Source: Acanthopleura granulata (lineage: Eukaryota > Mollusca > Polyplacophora > Chitonida > Chitonidae). Taken from it: DNA of 64,000 nt. Position numbers and translations under genes: made by a program. The stretch is taken from positions 7,991,642 to 8,055,641 of the forward strand of contig JABBOT010000004.1 in NCBI GenBank assembly GCA_016165875.1, given 5' to 3'. Below the pieces are notes generated by a model that saw only the letters and a program-made list of their open reading frames with translations, did no database searches and was not told the origin of the DNA. Shown piece by piece: positions 23,636 through 35,772 of the stretch; position 1 is the first letter of the stretch; each line of letters begins with the position of its first letter.

Positions 23636-26600
23636 ATATATAAAAGAAGCCACTGACCAACCATTCAAGTTTGAGGATTTAGTGATATAACCATACAGCT
23701 TTCTTATCATAGCTAACAACTTTGGAAATACAATTTAAAAAAATCTTTGAATTTGACATTATTTGTCTTTTTGATTGGTGGCCCAACATTTAGCACTGAC
23801 ACAGTTCAACATTTATTATCATAAATCAGGGTTCAAAACTAGCACACTTTGCACACGTTTTGCTATGAAATCAACAAGACGACTTCACAGCGAACCACTG
23901 ATCCTCCACTAACTGATTCTGTTGCCATCCCAATACTTTGTCCATCTGTTCGAAGAGTCCTGTTGTCTAGCATCATGCATTTTTTTTATTATATTCGTAC
24001 TAAAAGATTAACTAGCTTTCATTTGGTTGATTCAGTATTCGATCTCTGATTAACGGCTGTCCCCTAAACTGTTCCACTCACGACGTTCAGTAACTATTCT
24101 CATGAAATGACACAAGCCACGTAGCTGTCTGACGTAATTTAATTAGGATATGTAAATATTCTGCTCTAGCAGGCCTTCTGTGACAATCTCGCATATTCGT
24201 AACCCGCAAGTAACATTGTGTATATAGGCATTAGCGCCAAATTACACATATTGACCAAACACACAACTATCTGTTACACTTTACTACGCAGGCATTTGAA
24301 CGCACTTACTGCTACATAAGATCAACATTTATGCCTGTGTACGAGTTATACTGTTCCGATCCGTGTAAGGGGCAAATTGTAAATTTACAGTAATTATATA
24401 ATTAAGGTAATACTTGGGAAACGTCTAGTCGCTAGTCATTCTCCTTCGTCTTGTTTGTGCACAAAAAAATTCGTGGTACTCATGCAACAATAATGCTTGC
24501 GAAAATATGTGACTGCACAACAGTGCATGAAATGGATTCAGAATTGAATGTGTTTATAAATATGTTTTAATTATACACATTACACCCATAATTTAAATAA
24601 TAATTTAAATAATTTAAAGTTATGGGCCACATGCTATAACTGGTGAGTTGATATCGGACCCATCGCGACATTGTGTGTTTCAGTTTGGCAGAGATTTACA
24701 CTTTTCGCGTCCTTCGTTAATAGAAAATACATCTATACTTATGTAAGCTATTTGTACAGTGGTTATAGTTTTAAAAAGTGTGTGAAATATTGCCCTACAA
24801 CTAAATACAAGCCCAAAGGCTGCATCATTTCACTATGAGCAAAATCATGAAGATTGTATCATGCTGTAAAAATGTGGAACGATTATGTAACGAGTTTTTC
24901 AATTGGAACAATGGTGTGCGTTGTATTTTCTTTTACACCTGAGGCAATTAACCTCTGGGTTCCCAGTGTTGCTGTCTGACTTTTGACATTTTCACACTGG
25001 TCACCTATGTTAATTACTGGTGCACACTTGAGATTATAAATTTCGTCCCTGTACAACACAGTATACACTGTAAAGGTAAGCGTTACGAGGACCAACCTGT
25101 TCGTCTTTCCCTACCCCCTCCCCAGTCAGACGGCTACTCTTAATTTGCACAAAAGGTGAACGTGATAGAGTTTATTTAAGGCGAATGACACAGTCCGTTT
25201 CTGTAACCATGGTGGTGTTTAGCCGTCAGGTTATGCCCTAAATCCAAACAAAAGTTCTTTATCACGGGCGTGTATTGGAAAACCGACACTTTATATCCGG
25301 TATACCCTGGATTGTTTATAACATACTGCTGACACATTCTTCTCACAGGGCCAAAATGCCAAGTGACTACCTGACATACGCAATCGTCATTCTTGAAACT
25401 AAGGAAACTCAAAGACATGTGCTCACCTTTTGTTTGTTTTGAGCAAGGCTAAGGATTTACTGTGAGTGCGCGATAGCGCCATTGTAAATAATAGCTGTAG
25501 CTTTATTGGTAAAGAGGGCTTAGTTGACAAATGTAAGTCCATAACTTTCTGCCATGCGCTTAATCAATCTGATTAAAATACCATTTGTTACACGTACTGG
25601 CTTACAAGTAGTCTGCCGTAGTGTGCATTGCCGAAATTGAAAAGTCAGATTCAAGTACAGGACATTTCACCTCACCCTCAACTATATACCAGCATAGTAA
25701 GGTATAATCAAGAATATCAAACACATGTGCAACCTAATGAAACGGATTTGTCTCAACTGAAGTATACATAACTTCTCATGATAGACCTGAGCTTATACGT
25801 ATTTCATGAACACCGTTCCTGCATATGAGATATAACATACAAACAGCGAATTTTCGTTCTTAAAGAACTTTAACTCAGGTCTTTATGGGGTCTCAGGTAA
25901 TATGATTAATGTCATTGTATGTTAGTATATGTTAGGCCTATAGCTTTAACATTTGTATAGATTTGTATAGATCTGCCAACTATACTGCATTGCTTAAGTA
26001 TTTATATGTACACGATTTAAACTGGTGTCTGTACATAAAAGGGACATGAAAGCAACACATTTAATTGGCTATACTATACTATTGTGATCAGTAAAGCGGA
26101 ACACAAGGGGAGCTTCTCACGGTCACTCTATCAGTTACCGGTACATATTCACCTTTCTGCTGGTTGTAAAACTATTCGTTTGTTTACCTCTATTGTTTGC
26201 CACCAAAATGAAATCCAATTTAACACACATCATAATAAAACAAAAGACTTATACAAGAAACGAAACGAAGAGAGGAATTATGAAGAATTTCAGAGGCTTA
26301 ATCATTCGTATTATATCAAGAAACAAATCCCGGAACACTGGTGGAATAATAACCGAAGCTATTTTAATTCACAAAGGGGTATACGCTTTACTGATTTTGC
26401 AAAGGCATTGCTGTGAAATATGTTGCCTAATCTTTGTCATCCAGGAATGTGGTGAAGATGTGAACGAGAATTACATGAGACAATACAGCCATCCATGATT
26501 GTTTCAGATATCACGAGCTTCTTCCGATGGATCCGACCAGATCAATAAACATGCACCGCCACCTTTTCCTCCAAAGATCATGAAGGATCAGATCTATGAT

Positions 26601-29600
26601 TCATCAAAATATGTGGACGTGGACAAGCATGTCATGCAAGTATGTGCCACAATAAACCAGTTAACGATAAAAATACAGATCACCAGCTCCATAATTATGG
26701 AGATAGCTTTCAGTTTAGCCATTGATCACAGACATCGTGCGCTTTACAAAGGATTGTAACGAACAATTCAGTCGTACGCAAAGCCATTATACATCTGGGG
26801 CCTAAAAAAGTGATTGTACATGAAGTACCCAAACTACATGTTTATGTTACTAATTTTCTATCCACATGCCTGTACACACTGTCCATGGTTATCTGGGTGT
26901 GACTTGGTCTAGCATTCCGCATGTCTCTAGCTATATTAAGCCGAGTGGATTCAATTGCCATCTATTATCAAAGCTAGATATACCGTATTAAAACTTGGAC
27001 ACATAATGTGAGACAAAGAAACCCACGAGACAAACAATCAATAATTATGGAAGCCTTTAATTAAGAAACTTTGGGCAAGTGCATAGTTGCATGTATAGTT
27101 TTGTTTTTGTCTGTGGCTCCTGCGCTCCTGAACATCCGAACACTGCCTCTCTATCTGAATTATTTACCTCTGCGACTAGGTCACATGAAAAATCAACCAA
27201 CGCCATTTGATAAAATAAGAATTATCCCTTTGTCTATCACTTTGCAGATACCCAAGTCAGTTCTACGCGGAACCTTTTCCGACCTACTGGATGCAATTCT
27301 GCAAGGGCCATGGACAGAAATGGCTAAACTCAGGGCCATATTTCGCTGGCTCACTTCAATCGACGCCTACAATCTTGTAATCAACGAAATCCCTCCCACG
27401 TACTCGCCTCTGGAATATTTTATTAAGATACAAGAAAACAAAGGCAATCATGCCCATCTTTTCTCTGGATTATGTCAGTAAGTCTGCCTGTAAAACATAA
27501 GCTGGCGCGGATGAATGAGCGAAGCAAACTCTTTATAGATACCACCAGAAAGTAGGTAATTGTATTTAATGTAGCCTTTAGTTCTAACATTTTTCCAAAT
27601 AAACTCAAAATAAACTATGGTGTAAGATAACTAGGTTTCTTCTGTTTCTCGGAACATTTCTGGATTGGAGTGAATTTACAGTGTTGCCAGTTTGAAAACA
27701 AGAAAGCATTGGTATCTTGGACTTTAAATATTATATTTCCGTATTATCTTATCGTAAAGGAATGATGACCATGTTAACTTCATTTTCATTGTATTAATTG
27801 AATTTATTGTTGTGATCAGAATGGCTGGAATACCGTGTGTCATCATAAGTGGTATGAACAAAAGTGCAGCCTATCAAGTCGGAAAACCACTAGATCGGAA
27901 GTTAATGGGTGCCCAGTGGAACGCAGTATTTGTCGAAGGGGAGTGGAGATTGGTTGATTCCTTTTGGGCTTGCTCCTGCGTGGTTGGAAAGAAAAGTGGC
28001 GAATGGACACTAGTGGATGAGGACGGTCAGGTAGTGGAAGCCAGCGAAGAGGAAGATGAAGGTTTTACTCAGCACAGAATCAATGAGTTTTACTTTCTTA
28101 CTGATCCAGACAAACTGATTTGGACCCATTTTCCCGATGACCCTAATTGGCAGTTGCTAAAAAGACCTATCTCGAAACTTGAATTTGAAGAGCACTTTTA
28201 CGTGCGGGAGCGTTTCTATCACCTGGATATGGGTACAACACAAGAGAGTCAGATGAAGTGCATCCTGACAACCAAAAAGGGCGAGACGAATATCCAGTTC
28301 TGCCTACCCAAGGTTAACAGTAAAACCTTTAAGTTTAAATACATGATGTATCTTTCCCGTGCAGCTCTGAAGGAAAACAAAGCCAATATCTTCTTAGATC
28401 GGTTTATATTTTTCGAACAGCGTTCAGATCTTCTCCTCCTTGCCATGAGGTTTCCCATCAAGGGGACATTTAAACTGGATCTATTCGGGGTTGATACCGC
28501 AGACAGTGACGTGTTTGATCTTGTATGCACTTACCTCATTCAGTGTCCAGAGCCACAGGCAAACTGCTTGCCATTACCAGACGTGCCACCTCTGGGATGG
28601 GGACCCATGTATGTCACCGCTGAAGCTGGGCTTAAGCCTAAGACCCATCAGACAGCAGTGATAAACACAAAAGACGGTAACGTAGAGATCAAATTTGGCG
28701 TCGACCGAAAGGTGAAGGTTCATCAAGCTTTGCTTCACGCATTCATTGACCAAGCAACTCTTAATAACTATTCGGTGACCAGAATGGAGAACGGTGAGGT
28801 AATTGTGAATGTCCGGTTACCCATGGGCGGAGAATATGCACTCAAGTTGTACGCTCAGGAAGAAGGAGCGGATGGAGAAGCACCAAACGTGTGTAATTAC
28901 TTAATAAGATGCGATAAGGACTCACTGAACAACAAACCCTTTCCTAACGTGCCTACCGGAACTTTGGGTAAACAGTACCTCGGCGATAAACTGGGAGTAA
29001 ATGCACTCAGTCATCCGGTGGGTTGTGTTGAAGCGAAAGACGGTAAACTGCCAATGACCTTTGAAGCTCCAGAAAATGTGGAACTCATGTGTGAAATCCA
29101 CAAGGTCGGCTCTGACGGAAACATCATCAAAATGGCGGTCCAGCCAAAAGTCGACAACGGAATCTGGTCCTTTGACGTGGACCTCCCAGTGTCTGGAGAA
29201 TACTCGCTCAACATATTTGCCAAAACAGAAGGGGATGAAGAGAGGATCTATAATGTCCATTCCTATCTGATCAACTCTAAAGGCCGCAAAAATGTGGAAC
29301 TGGACATGGGAGGGGAGATAACAACCGTCGGTAACACCGTACCCGTTGAGACTGTGGAGACTGCGGACAACGAGCTCTGGATACCTGCACCAGAAGGCTA
29401 CGAGAACATTGTGGCTGCTCTTCATAGGAAAAATGCTAGTGATCCGCCAACCGTCAATCAAATATCTTTCATTAAGCAAGACGACCAAAACTTTATCCGC
29501 GTCAAGTTGCCGGAGTACGGTGATTATGTCATGAACTTGTATAACTCCAAAGAAAATGGCAATGTTGAAAATATTGCCAAGTATCAGATAAACAGAAAAC

Positions 29601-31957
29601 CACCTGCAGATCTTTTCCAGACTAACATTGAGACGATCATGGATGCTGTCGAAGAAGGCGAAGAGGCTGATCCCGAAGGCAGTAGCCTTAAAGCGGAATC
29701 TCCGGTTAGAGTCCCTTCAGCGGTGTCATCTGCTTCAAGCAAAGGCAGTTCTGAAGGCCATCCGGCTGGTAACTTATTTTCTAACATTTCATGAACTCGC
29801 GGGTTATATTAGCTACAGTTAAATAGAATATGTGATGATCACACGAGGGCAATATTATTAGGCTACGGATGCTTTGTTTAATTTGTACTATATTTCTAAT
29901 TTCATCAACAATTTTGCCGTAAGTGCTGATCTCCTTTCTGTTTTTCTCAAACATGAGTAAAACGCCTCATTTTGTCTGTAGTTGTATTATATGGTATGAA
30001 TGCAGTATACATTCTAGGCTGTAAATGTATGGATTTAAACACGATTTTTAATACTTTGACTGTAAATTCCTATTTAGGTTTATCTTGAACACTTTTAAAC
30101 TGTGGAAATGGAGTTAGCTTTTCTTATTATACATCTACTTTCAGAAGCTAAAAAGAAGACAGCCAAAAATCAACTCGAAAATGCCATGGAGGCCAAGGAC
30201 ATTGGAAGGCTGCGAAAAGCGTTGGCAGCCTGCAAAGAGGCAAACTTGGAGGAGGAAGAGTTGTTAGAGAAGGCTAATCGACTGCTACAGGTCCTAGAAG
30301 CAAAGAAAGGTTTGTTCCATATATGTGTGAAAAACCTTTATATTCTCCTAGAATGGAATGCTTAAAGTGGTACGTCAGTTTCATGAAAGATTATGCCGAA
30401 ATATAAAAATTATATGAAGGAAACCGTAGGAAACATAGCCTAACAACATAGTTCAAACAGATTTATGATTCTTACCAACTAAACTCATCTTCAGTGTACA
30501 TGTGCAAGTAGCTATATAACCACTGTATTTCAAACCATTATTCTCGCTACCGCAATCCCCAATGAAGATGTTGACATATAGTGATCATATCGATATCTGG
30601 ATTCCCAATAAGTTATATGGCTTCCCATCCACTAACCCAACCAAGTAATAACACTATATAATTCTTACCATTCTCTCGCTTATTCTTTCTAATCAGTGTT
30701 AATGGAGGCTTCGGCGAAAAGGGATCTGAAGATGTTGGAGGATGCCATAAGTAATGCAAAGAATGCCAACTTTGACCACATGCTGGATCTACAGATTGCC
30801 ATGGCAAAGAAACTCCGGGATCAACTGGCGAGGATAGAGAAACTCAAGCATCAAGTTCTGTCTATGGAGCAGAAGACGATAGCAGAGATCAAGTCATTCT
30901 CTAATCCACCAGATGGCGTTTTCCAGACAATGCAAGCAACCTTCCTGCTTCTCGGTCACCCGAGGAAAGACGTCAAGGTGAATGTGGCTAGAACTGTTTT
31001 AAAAACCGACTTCTGACACTGTTGCAATGTTGTGGATTGTTGTTGCTATTTACATCCACAGTAAGAACAAAGCCCTAACTGAGGTAAACTGACAAGACGC
31101 TTTCACTGGTCTAGTGTGATCATTTATCAATCTATCACAGCTGCCGTCGCTGCTCTGGTTTTACCCTCTGTGTTGTATAGTTTTTTTCATTGTATTCCTG
31201 CATGAACCAACACCACAGGTTATTCCAGACCAGTGATGTGTAATGAATTGCTATGTGCGTAATTATATTACTATTATGTTTTATTCTTTCATATTTATAA
31301 ACATCGGTCGACAGGAATGGCCCATGGTAGTAGCACTTATGTCCAAGACTGGCAAAGAGTCGCTGATGAGAAAGGTGTCCATGTTTGAGCCACAAACAAC
31401 TTACCTAGATTACGCCCGCAAAGCCAAAGAAACCATCGCTGAATTTAGCCTGGATCGCATCCGTAGCGTCAGCTCAGGGGCTGCCACGTTTTACGTCTGG
31501 GTACGTTGGTCACTGCTTGATGTTAAAATCAGCTAAATATAACATCTGTCTATCAGCATTTTCACACTTCAGCTGCATGATGCTGTGGTTTGAATCTTTA
31601 CTCATTCATAAATTAAAGCACTGAAATTTCAATTTACCTTCACTCTGCATTGATAATTTGGCGAAATACACTCTCCATTTTGACCAAGCATGGTTAGGGT
31701 ATACTTGTGCTGCTTTCATATTCACCCAACATCATAATGAATACTTCTATATTGCAACGTCAAACATTTGATGCGAAGTGGGTATCATTAGCCTGAAATC
31801 AAAGTTGAAATATGTTATAGTACCTGGAATGTTTACATGGCAGTGAAATCCAGAAACATGAATGATGTGCTTACTTTCATTCTCACAGGCTACGGGCATG
31901 ACAGAGGAGGTGGAATCCACAGGAGGTGCAGGCATGTCTCCATCTAAAAGGAGATGA
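23204..31957 (+). CDS. KY/hillarin-like pseudo-transglutaminase with dynein-stalk-like C-terminus (eight exons)
   Basis: Exons: 23204-23296, 26508-26639, 27248-27477, 27820-29768, 30145-30309, 30697-30977, 31315-31500, 31889-31957. All junctions are GT/AG and every phase agrees, giving 1034 residues and a TGA stop. The start has strong context (gcagccATGG) and encodes MGSGAST, a myristoylation-type N-terminus; linking this exon is the least certain step. Residues 76-210 match the transglutaminase-like core of kyphoscoliosis peptidase (KY) and hillarin, which act at muscle Z-discs or the cytoskeleton. The catalytic Cys position holds Lys140 (in ENKGNHAHLF) and the His position holds Gln184 (GAQWNAV); Asp198 (LVDSFW) remains, so enzymatic activity is unlikely. 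Residues 230-770 contain four beta-type repeats ending in G-x-F/Y...YLI or YQI strands. Residues 803-930 are coiled coil. The rest (IKSFSNPPDGV, LLLG, SSGAATFYVW) resembles the dynein heavy-chain stalk and microtubule-binding region. A cytoskeletal linker is inferred. Confidence 0.78.
23570..23642. repeat. (AT)n microsatellite
   Basis: An uninterrupted TA dinucleotide run from about 23571 to 23626, followed by an ACACACATACATATATA transition. It lies in the first intron of the KY-like gene. Confidence 0.95.
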
Positions 31958-32215
31958 AATATTCTAGTATAAAAACAGTGAAGAGATTTTGTTTTTACAT
32001 AATAATGATCCGTCCGAACAGATGCTCTCTGAGATGACAGTCATCTGCTAACGTTGTTTTGTTTGCAAAAATGATATTTTTAATTGATTTTTCTGTGATA
32101 CGTTGCATATTTTGAAAGTATACTTTACCCTGTTACAGATTAATATTTCATATTGTTTGATTGTTTTTAAAAATATTTGTTTTTGGTGTTTCTTGAAAGT
32201 TTTTCAGAGGAATGT

Positions 32216-32221
32216 AATAAA
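32216..32221 (+). terminator. Probable poly(A) signal AATAAA of the KY-like gene
   Basis: The AATAAA lies 259 bases after the TGA at 31957, in the AT-rich 3' flank. It is the best candidate for the 3' end. Confidence 0.5.
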
Positions 32222-32352
32222 ATTATATGTATTTAAGATATATTTTAATGTCTACGTTTGAAAGCAATTTTTGTACGCACGATTCACAAAATGTACATCT
32301 TATGCAAACTTGAATTAATAAAATAAGTATTGAATATGCAGTGGATATAAAG

Positions 32353-32478
32353 TTTATTTATCTGATATTTGTTTGACGCCGCACTCAAGGCTATTTCACT
32401 TATATGACGTCGGCTAGCATCATGTTGGGGGGGATACCGGGCAGAACCCGAGGGAAACCCACGACCATCCGCAGGTTG
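32353..32478 (-). mobile_element. SINE family A, head-truncated
   Basis: A TTTATTTAT tail, then GACGCCGCACTCAAGG, the body, and CACGACCATCCGCAGGTTGG where it stops. Minus orientation, just 3' of the KY-like gene. Confidence 0.7.
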
Positions 32479-32479
32479 G

Positions 32480-34860
32480 AACAAACCATTTTTGTTTGCG
32501 TACTCGCCGAAATGAAATTGATCAATTTCCACACATCATATATATCATTATATTACCACATTACATCAGCAATGTACGTCGGTATAGCCTGTCATGGACG
32601 GGTGGTTAAGCTATAAAACCACTAAAAATAGCCATACTATTTATGTAGAAATTTCACAAAGTACACCCACCTAAAACTGTATTCCATACTTTCTGTTTGC
32701 CCAAATGACACATATTGGAAACTCGATGTCTTGGCTACAGCATATCCAAATATCATCCGTGATTGACCACCATCTTCTCAAAATAAGTCAGCTGGAGCGT
32801 CCAATCGCCATAGAAACGGGACGTAGGGAGAACTTTGGACAATATTTTCCTCTCATTAAATGTAGTCACAAGTAATTGACTTTTTTCAACCATTATTTGG
32901 TATAGTTTACACCTGTAATATTACCTGGCAATACTTCAACACGCTTCAGAGATACAGTCAATCCCTACCCGCTCTAATCCCTTTCTGTGCGCCTGAATCT
33001 TGCATACAAAATCCAGTTAGTGTTTTTATACCTTAAGGTGCCTTCTTGTGAACTAGGTCACATGAAACTAGGGTTCAGTACCAATTTTGGAGTTTTAAAG
33101 ATTCCTGTGCTGGCCTTTTTCTCACCTGATTCTTGGTGACAAGACGCGGTCGACGGTGCTCTAGCTCTCGTGTGTTCTATCGTAAGCGAAGTTATATCAA
33201 GATCAATTTCCTTGCATCAGTATGTCACATGGGAAAAGGCCCGCCATTGTAAGTTTCCTGAGGTCGGTAATTTTGATTTACTTCTAGTACAACGGTTTCC
33301 TCTTCCCATAACATACTGGTCGCCATCGTGTAATGTAAAAATTCTTGTGCTTAGCGTTACACAATAGTGAAATACTTAATCATCAACGTAAACCAATTTG
33401 CATTGTTTTGGTGCTTTGTTAAATATTGTAAACTAAATGTAGATTGATTTTCAGTTGACCGTATGTTTTATTCATTGAGACGGTATTAAGGTCATCTTCA
33501 AAAGCCTTTGCATCTCAATGGCAATGTAATTGCGCTCGGTGAACCCAGTGACTTTTTCATTTGACACCAGGCCGACCAATACGAGGTATTCCCTCTATAC
33601 TGAGAGCCATGCCAAGAAAGACAAAGTATTGTAGGAATGGCGTGTCTCAGGATTGAACCCGTGCCTCCTGTTTACCATGCGGACTCTCTGGTGTTCTGCA
33701 TAAAGATTACCAATATTCAGCCAAGGGTCCAATACGTTTACAAATAGTATACATGTACTTTGTACCTGCAGACAGACTTTTGATAATCAGCATTTCAGAA
33801 TTCGTAATGACCGAGTTAGTGTTCTTCCGAGACGTGAGATCAATCCCATTCTCGGACAAGGAAATATGAAGGATCACACTTTTGCATAAAAAGTGATCAT
33901 GAAGATAGTAAAAGGTGGGTGGTTTACTGCGGACACTTCGGTTGACTTATAATCCATAACTCTGGCAGTCATCGGATATGTGAACAAGTATGGCTTAAAC
34001 AACGATTAAAAAATAATAAATATATTAAGTGATGTTTAACTATGGAACATGCGTGTTTCACTTATATAGGGGCGGTTAGGTTCATACAGTTGTGGAGGGA
34101 ACCGGAGTGCCCGGAGTTAATCACCGACCTTCGTCAGGTTCCAGGCACATGACTTGGAGCAGCAGTCGAAACAGCGAGAGAAAGCCTGAGGCCTGTGTCA
34201 CAAAAGTATAAAGGCCAAGTTTAGGCTGCTAACTCAATTAGCCGGCTGGCAATTCTGTATAGCCTGTTTCGAAAAGACAATATTTGGCTATCGATTAAAG
34301 CTCTTATATTCGGAGAGTTAGCCTTCATTACTTAGTCATGTCCCACGGTCGCTAGGAAGAAGCAAATTCGACTTTAAAAGTGTTATATGTCCAATTTTTG
34401 GAAGTTGCTTTATTGATTGGAGAAAAATAGGTATATATCAGCTTCTTATGTGATGGCTCTGAAGGAGCTAGCATGTCCGGAATAAACCATACACCGGTCT
34501 CTGGCTCGTTATTGACGAACTTCCTCCCTTCTGACATATACAGGTGGAATAAAAATGGTCTTAACGAACGTTGAACTGCTCAAGCAGTCCACGAATCAAG
34601 AAATTTTCTACCCAAGGGCTGCAGATTGAAAACGTACCTTGTGATCTAGCTGTTTGGAGACGAGCTCTCTTTTAAAAGATTTAAAATAAATAAATTCTGA
34701 AAATTATTGCATGCCTTTCCAGCCCAAAGATTACCAGCTAGTATACCATCTTCTGATTTAGTACATATCATACATACAAAAATGTAATTAAGTATCAGGA
34801 AACAACAACTTCTGGGGATATATTCAAAGACGTACGATATGAAAAATACATACATCACCT
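32480..34860. other. Intergenic; possible repeat fragments only
   Basis: No exon recognised. A GGATTGAACCCGTGCC B-box-like stretch on the complement at about 33638-33700 and an ACCGGAGTGCCCGGAG stretch at about 34095-34125 look like pieces of other SINE-like families, but ends and heads could not be defined. Confidence 0.35.
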
Positions 34861-34861
34861 A

Positions 34862-35320
34862 TAGTTCTTGGTAGCTTCGAAGCTCTTGCGCTTCTTACGT
34901 TTAGAGCACGGAGCTACAGGAGTTGGCACTGCAAAATATTGTAAGTCTAGAGTTCCTGTGAGCTGCGTTCTCGATACACATAGCGGGCATGCAATGACAG
35001 TTGAGACCCACATCAACTAGAAAACCACAGATGGGGTGGTTTACCTTCGTCACTTACCCGCCAACACAAGATAACCGAGTCGTGGAGAATGTAACAATAA
35101 CATAAGGCTTCGTACTTTGAGGCTAGCTGGAGGGTAAAGGGCGAAGGCAAGACCACCACGTTTGTTGTTTTCTAGTTACTGTAGGTCTGAACTGTCGTTA
35201 TACATGCCCGCTATGTGAATCGAGAATGCAACGGGCAAGGACTCTGGGTTCACAACAATATTTTGCAGTTACACCTCATGTAGCTCTGAAGTGTAAGAGC
35301 TTCGGAGATACCTGGAGCTA
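34862..35320. repeat. Near-perfect palindromic foldback element, about 460 bp
   Basis: The left half runs from TAGTTCTTGG at 34862 inward; the right half ends CTGGAGCTA at 35320. Matched blocks include CGAAGCTCTT, CTGCAAAATATTGT and CACATAGCGGGCATG with their complements AAGAGCTTCGG, ACAATATTTTGCAG and CATGCCCGCTATGTG. The arms are at least 200 bp each and nearly meet in the middle, near 35091. No ORF. It is consistent with a MITE or foldback transposon. Confidence 0.85.
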
Positions 35321-35772
35321 CCTCACCTAATACGACACAAATATCTCCAGGTGACTACCCTACAAACAAATCCATTTAGATGTTCAACAGGATTTTCTGT
35401 GACATATGGAATTGCATATGGCACACAAATTACAAATGATAAATAACGTTATGTACAAAGTTATATCCTTAAAAAGTACAGCAAGCAATAATAATTGAAA
35501 ACAAATGCTAAGCAAATATATAATTACAACTGTATAATACCATACGCTATGCAGGAATTTGTAATTGTAACAAAAATTTACATACTTAAAAACCCCGCAT
35601 TTTTGTGTACGATATAGAAATAAAGATACAATCAGATAAAAGCTCTGACGATGTGTTCGTGAGAAATTGCTGAGAAACAAATTAATGTCTGGACGTCTTT
35701 CTGCAGGAAATTTATGTGAAATTTATGTGAAATTTCCTGCCAATGTAAAATAAAATTCAATTACATGTACTA
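35321..35772. other. 3' flank of the intronless minus-strand gene
   Basis: AT-rich; I see no clear minus-strand poly(A) signal and no exon. The minus frame at 35384-35680 is hydrophobic low-complexity translation of AT-rich DNA and is not called. Confidence 0.35.

Noticed and set aside
27071..27247. Signal-peptide-like start MGKCIVACIVLFLSV ahead of KY-like exon 3
   Set aside because: These codons lie upstream of a good acceptor (TTTGCAG at 27247) and the frame fits exon 2 at 26508-26639. An alternative start is possible but less likely.
27478..27819. A missing micro-exon in the KY-like core
   Set aside because: The join GLCQ-MAGIPC aligns without a gap to the LC..AGI block of the family, and a trial exon at 27677 gave a stop at the junction.
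28922..29488. 188-codon minus frame antisense to the KY-like gene
   Set aside because: Shadow of the large coding exon; it shows no motif of its own.
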